Source: CAZTAK01 sp964611585 (lineage in GTDB: Bacteria > Pseudomonadota > Alphaproteobacteria > SHVP01). Taken from it: 26,775 bases of DNA. This document shows positions 23,915-26,775 of the stretch, piece by piece (within the stretch, counting starts at the first letter, position 1; each line of letters begins with the position of its first letter). The stretch is taken from contig CAZTAK010000041.1 in assembly GCA_964611585.1 (NCBI GenBank), positions 1-26,775 of the forward strand, given 5' to 3'. The notes below the pieces were generated by a model. That model ran no database searches. It was not told where the DNA came from and saw only the letters and a list, made by a program, of their open reading frames with translations. The position numbers and the translations under genes were made by a program.

Positions 23915-24832
23915 CTAGGACGCTTCCCGCTCGATGAATTCGAGCAGTTCCCCCATCGCACCTCGCAGCGTCGCCGAGCGGCGGCCGTGATAGGGCGCTT
24001 CGGGGCGCTGGACCGGACCGGACAGATAACTCAATCCCTTCACATCCAGCGTGTCCACCAGCACCGACATCATTGCATTGCCGGGCGGCAGACAGCCGGG
24101 CGCGACCGGCCGCTCGACCGCCTGCGGCGGGTAGCGATCGACTTCGACCAGCCCGCGCGCACGCATCGTAATGACGGTCAGCCCGTAATCGCCCTCGCGT
24201 TTGCCGAACCCGAATGCGTCATCCAGTAACTCCAGTTTGGTGTCGGCAACCTCACCCGGTTCGATTCCGAAATGGGTGTCGAACCAGGCCTGGACTTTTT
24301 CCGGTCCGTCGGTCGCAAGAACCGCAATGAACATGCGATCGACAAAACTGTCCGGATTCGGCAGGTCGTACTCGGGCAGGTCTTCCTGAAACATGGTCAG
24401 GTAGAACACCTCGCCCGCCAGCCCGACGACCTGCATGGCGCGGATTTCGGGAATCATCTCCAGATTCGCGGCAGGGCCGATGATTTCGAAGGGCGATTTC
24501 TTGAGGCGCTCCTGGAGCGCATCCACGTCCTGTACCACCAACTCCGAGGAGGCCCAACCGTAGGACGTAAGCGGCTTATAGGCGGCGGGGCGCTCGTTCT
24601 CGACCACGCGCATCAGCACTTCTTTCCCGCTCTCCGGGGCCAGCACGGTGATCTTGCGCCCGGCCATGGCCGGCGCGCCCCACGACTGAGCAAGGTCATC
24701 GGCAACCCTCAGCGTGTCGACAATCCGGTAGTCGAGCCAGTCGACGTAGGTCTTCGCCACCGCCTCGACATCGGGCGCCGAAACGGTCGAAGCGGCCCAC
24801 GGCCCGATTGCGGGCACCGGCGTATCGGTCAT
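23915..24832 (-). CDS. VOC/glyoxalase-like protein with two modules
   Basis: The 305-residue protein looks like two repeats of the vicinal-oxygen-chelate fold. The first module starts at VSAPDVEAVAKTYVDWLDYRIVD and includes TSYGWASSELVVQDVDALQERLKKSPFEIIGP. The second begins near MFIAVLATDGPEKVQAWFDTHFGIEPG and closes with GAMGELLEFIE, the typical VOC end with a metal-ligand Glu. The His expected at the start of a module to complete a metal site was not seen, so activity is uncertain. Members include glyoxalases, extradiol dioxygenases and antibiotic-binding proteins. It points the same way as the transporter-cupin operon, 350 bases upstream of it, and may belong to the same pathway. Confidence 0.7.
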   Translation of the reverse strand: MTDTPVPAIGPWAASTVSAPDVEAVAKTYVDWLDYRIVDTLRVADDLAQSWGAPAMAGRKITVLAPESGKEVLMRVVENERPAAYKPLTSYGWASSELVVQDVDALQERLKKSPFEIIGPAANLEMIPEIRAMQVVGLAGEVFYLTMFQEDLPEYDLPNPDSFVDRMFIAVLATDGPEKVQAWFDTHFGIEPGEVADTKLELLDDAFGFGKREGDYGLTVITMRARGLVEVDRYPPQAVERPVAPGCLPPGNAMMSVLVDTLDVKGLSYLSGPVQRPEAPYHGRRSATLRGAMGELLEFIEREAS

Positions 24833-25410
24833 TGTTTCCTCCCATCAGCCAATCAAAGTCCGACGCACAATATGGGTGGCACAGGAACCGGTCAACACGG
24901 CTTGGTTACTTGCGGGCGCAATTACATATGCGCGGCGGCGGCGCAGGGTCTCGTGTCCGCGGGTATGGGGGTGCGCCCGCGGCCACCGCCCGCGCAGACC
25001 GGAACACGGAATACCGAATGGCATTACGGTACTGTCCCGATGGCCGAGTGCGTGCCGCCGCGGTGACCGGGGGGCGTGCAGGTACCGCCGATCCTGACCC
25101 TCAATCTCGACGACTGGGAACGCACCAAGGACTGAAGCGGGCCCAATACCGCTGGTACCGCTGGCGGCCCCCCGGCGCTCCCCGATCTGTTACCGGGAAA
25201 CATCACTGACAGACCGAATCCCTGGCGCGAGCAATACCAATGGCTAAACAGCTGGCGATTGTCCGGCGTTCTCGACAAGCGGCCAAACCGGCGGGTTTCG
25301 GCGCCTCGCCGGATCCAAAGGCCGCCACCGATTCGCTCCAACAGGCGCAAGAATGCTAGAATTCCGCCCATACTTGCGCTATTTGCGGCAAATCACGAGA
25401 GGGGGACACG
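24833..25410. other. Gene-free stretch between divergent genes
   Basis: The open frames found here on both strands lack family motifs, natural codon patterns or ribosome-binding sites. There is a perfect direct repeat of TACCGCTGG in tandem at about 25150-25168. The final bases hold the ribosome-binding site of the CBS gene (AGAGGGGG, 25398-25405) and probably its promoter. Nothing else is recognised. Confidence 0.5.
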
Positions 25411-25842
25411 ATGGATGTGGGGTCCATTCTCAAAACGAAGGGAAGTGAGGTGTCGACGTCCGAATCTGATACGCCGGTCGCCGAAATTGCCCGCGCCCTC
25501 GCGCAACAGAAGATCGGCACTATCGTCATTTGCGGCGCCGACGATAAACCACTTTGGATCGTATCGGAGCGTGACTTGGTGCGCGGCCTGGCCGAGGAGG
25601 GTATCGCCCTGCTCGAAAAGCCGGTGTCCACTTACATGACCCACAAATTGCAAACCTGTGCCCCAACGGACAGCGTCGCTCGCCTGATGGAATTGATGAC
25701 GTCGTATCGCATTCGGCACTTGCCGGTGATCGAGGACGCCCGTCTTTGCGGCATCGTCAGCATCGGCGACGTGGTCAAAGCGCGCCTCGATGAAATCGAG
25801 GCCGAAGCCGAGGCGCTGCGGACCTATGTCGCGACCGCCTAG
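25411..25842 (+). CDS. Two-CBS-domain protein
   Basis: The 143-residue protein is a Bateman module made of two CBS domains and nothing else. The first spans about 1-65 (VSTSESDTPVAEIARALAQQKIGTIVI, then WIVSERDLVRGLAE); the second about 70-130 (MTHKLQTCAPTDSVARLMELMTSYRIRHLPVI, then GIVSIGDVVKARLDEIE). Such modules bind adenine nucleotides or SAM, with the Asp of ERD and GD motifs contacting ribose. ATG 25411 is preceded by a strong site (AGAGGGGG, 5-base gap). An 84-base gap separates it from the following hydrolase gene; co-transcription is possible. Partner protein is unknown. Confidence 0.9.
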   Translation: MDVGSILKTKGSEVSTSESDTPVAEIARALAQQKIGTIVICGADDKPLWIVSERDLVRGLAEEGIALLEKPVSTYMTHKLQTCAPTDSVARLMELMTSYRIRHLPVIEDARLCGIVSIGDVVKARLDEIEAEAEALRTYVATA

Positions 25843-25926
25843 TCTGCCGGGCACCAGCAGGGGTCCGAACTGGCGCGCAACCGGCGGCGCCGGCCGCGCT
25901 TGGGCGCCGCAACGGGTTGCGGTTCG

Positions 25927-26724
25927 ATGACGCGCTTGCGGCGCCAATACGTCGATGGCCGTTGGGGCCAGGTTCATCTTCATGTGGTCCGGCCCGAGAC
26001 CGCTTCGGCGCCGCCGCTGGTGTGTTTCCACCTAAGTCCCGGCTCGGGCCGCATGTTCGCCCCCTTTCTGGAAGCGATGGGGCGGGACCGCCCGGCGTTT
26101 GCCTCCGACACCGCGGGCTACGGCTATTCCGATCCGCCGCCGGAGCCGGTCGTGCTCGACGAGTACGCTGCCGCCCACGGCGACGTGCTCGATGCCCTCG
26201 GCCTCGGCGAGGTCGATCTCCTCGGCGCTCACACCGGATCGCGGCTGGCGGTCGAACTTGCGCACCAGCGCCCCGATCAGGTTCGGAAACTGGTGCTGAT
26301 CGGCGCCTCGGTGTACTCCCCTGAAGAGCTGGCGCGGCAGAAAGTCGATTTTGGGCCGCAGCCGTTCGACCCAGACGGCGGGCACCTGGTCCAGAAATGG
26401 ACGGGCTGGTCGTCGTGGCGAGGGCCCGGCGTCACAGATGAGATGATCTCGCGGTACGTCGCCGATTCGGTGCGCGATTACGAGCGCGTTTGGTGGGCCC
26501 ACCGCGCCGTATTCGAACACGACATGGGTGCGCGCCTTGAAGCCCTCGACCATCCGGTCCTGGTAATTTGCGCCCGCGACGACATCGAAATTCCGACTCG
26601 CCGCGCCGCCGGGCGCATCCGCAATGGCCGCTTTGTCGAGCGCCTCGATTGGGGCCATTGGCTCTACGAGGCTCACACCGAAGATTTCGCCGACCTCGTG
26701 AGAGAGTTTCTCGACCAGGACTAG
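25927..26724 (+). CDS. Alpha/beta-hydrolase-fold protein with His at the nucleophile position
   Basis: The 265-residue protein has the alpha/beta-hydrolase layout: the oxyanion-type stretch CFHLSPGSGRMF (33-44), SDTAGYGYSDPP (60-71), the nucleophile elbow LLGAHTGSRLAVELA (98-112), a cap region (about 130-190), the acid-strand motif VLVICARDDIEIPT, and the C-terminal His in DWGHWLYEAH. In a standard enzyme the elbow is G-x-S-x-G; here it reads G100-A-H102-T-G104, so the nucleophile position is His, with Thr next to it. That makes ordinary Ser esterase chemistry unlikely. ATG 25927 was chosen because upstream in-frame codons add only unconserved residues. Confidence 0.85.
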   Translation: MTRLRRQYVDGRWGQVHLHVVRPETASAPPLVCFHLSPGSGRMFAPFLEAMGRDRPAFASDTAGYGYSDPPPEPVVLDEYAAAHGDVLDALGLGEVDLLGAHTGSRLAVELAHQRPDQVRKLVLIGASVYSPEELARQKVDFGPQPFDPDGGHLVQKWTGWSSWRGPGVTDEMISRYVADSVRDYERVWWAHRAVFEHDMGARLEALDHPVLVICARDDIEIPTRRAAGRIRNGRFVERLDWGHWLYEAHTEDFADLVREFLDQD

Positions 26725-26775
26725 GGCGACGGCGCGCGCGCTGAGGGTCACGGGTCCGGCGAACACCAGCCGGCT

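Noticed and set aside
25076..25135. Short peptide VQVPPILTLNLDDWERTKD ending in TGA
   Set aside because: It looks like a protein C-terminus, but the frame is stopped immediately upstream and no family could be recognised.
25024..25371. 115-residue minus-strand frame in the gene-free stretch
   Set aside because: No motif, no ribosome-binding site and poor codon pattern; not listed as a gene.

Overview
The window is GC-rich, densely packed bacterial chromosome. Protein signatures (FdhD, MobA, form-II CoxL-like oxidoreductase, AbrB-type permease, Dpp-type ABC transporter) and the GC-rich codon use suggest an alphaproteobacterium, perhaps near Rhodospirillales. That placement is inference; no rRNA or tRNA was found to anchor it.

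Region 1 (1-7.9 kb) is a formate, one-carbon and molybdenum-cofactor neighbourhood. The C-terminal end of a molybdenum formate dehydrogenase overlaps a formate-tetrahydrofolate ligase gene that carries a frameshift and a stop. Converging on it is an fdhD-mobA-modE operon, which makes or matures the cofactor that the dehydrogenase needs. moaA is divergent from fdhD, and a near-perfect ModE/Mo-box lies over its start codon. Next come a small exported protein of unknown function, NAD kinase, and a succinylglutamate desuccinylase/aspartoacylase gene that has lost its middle.

Region 2 (7.9-13.2 kb) holds an AbrB-family permease, an orphan xanthine-dehydrogenase/CoxL-type molybdenum subunit, a GFA-family zinc protein, and a Cfa-like methyltransferase that lacks most of the bicarbonate site of true cyclopropane synthases.

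Region 3 (13.5-23.6 kb, minus strand) is the most unusual part. A complete dipeptide/oligopeptide-type ABC transporter core (two permeases, two ATPases, no adjacent binding protein) runs directly into seven consecutive, tightly spaced paralogous genes for proteins of about 280 residues with two cupin halves. In all seven, the N-terminal half has lost its metal histidines and has Arg where the motif-2 His should be. The C-terminal half keeps an E-x-H...E...H metal-type site. All seven share an R-x-H-[IV]-E-F-I-Q start and end in an aromatic residue. The layout suggests an 11-gene import and processing operon for an unknown family of related substrates.

Region 4 (23.6-26.8 kb) holds a VOC-like two-module protein on the minus strand, a gene-free stretch, a two-CBS-domain protein, and an alpha/beta-hydrolase with His at the usual nucleophile position.
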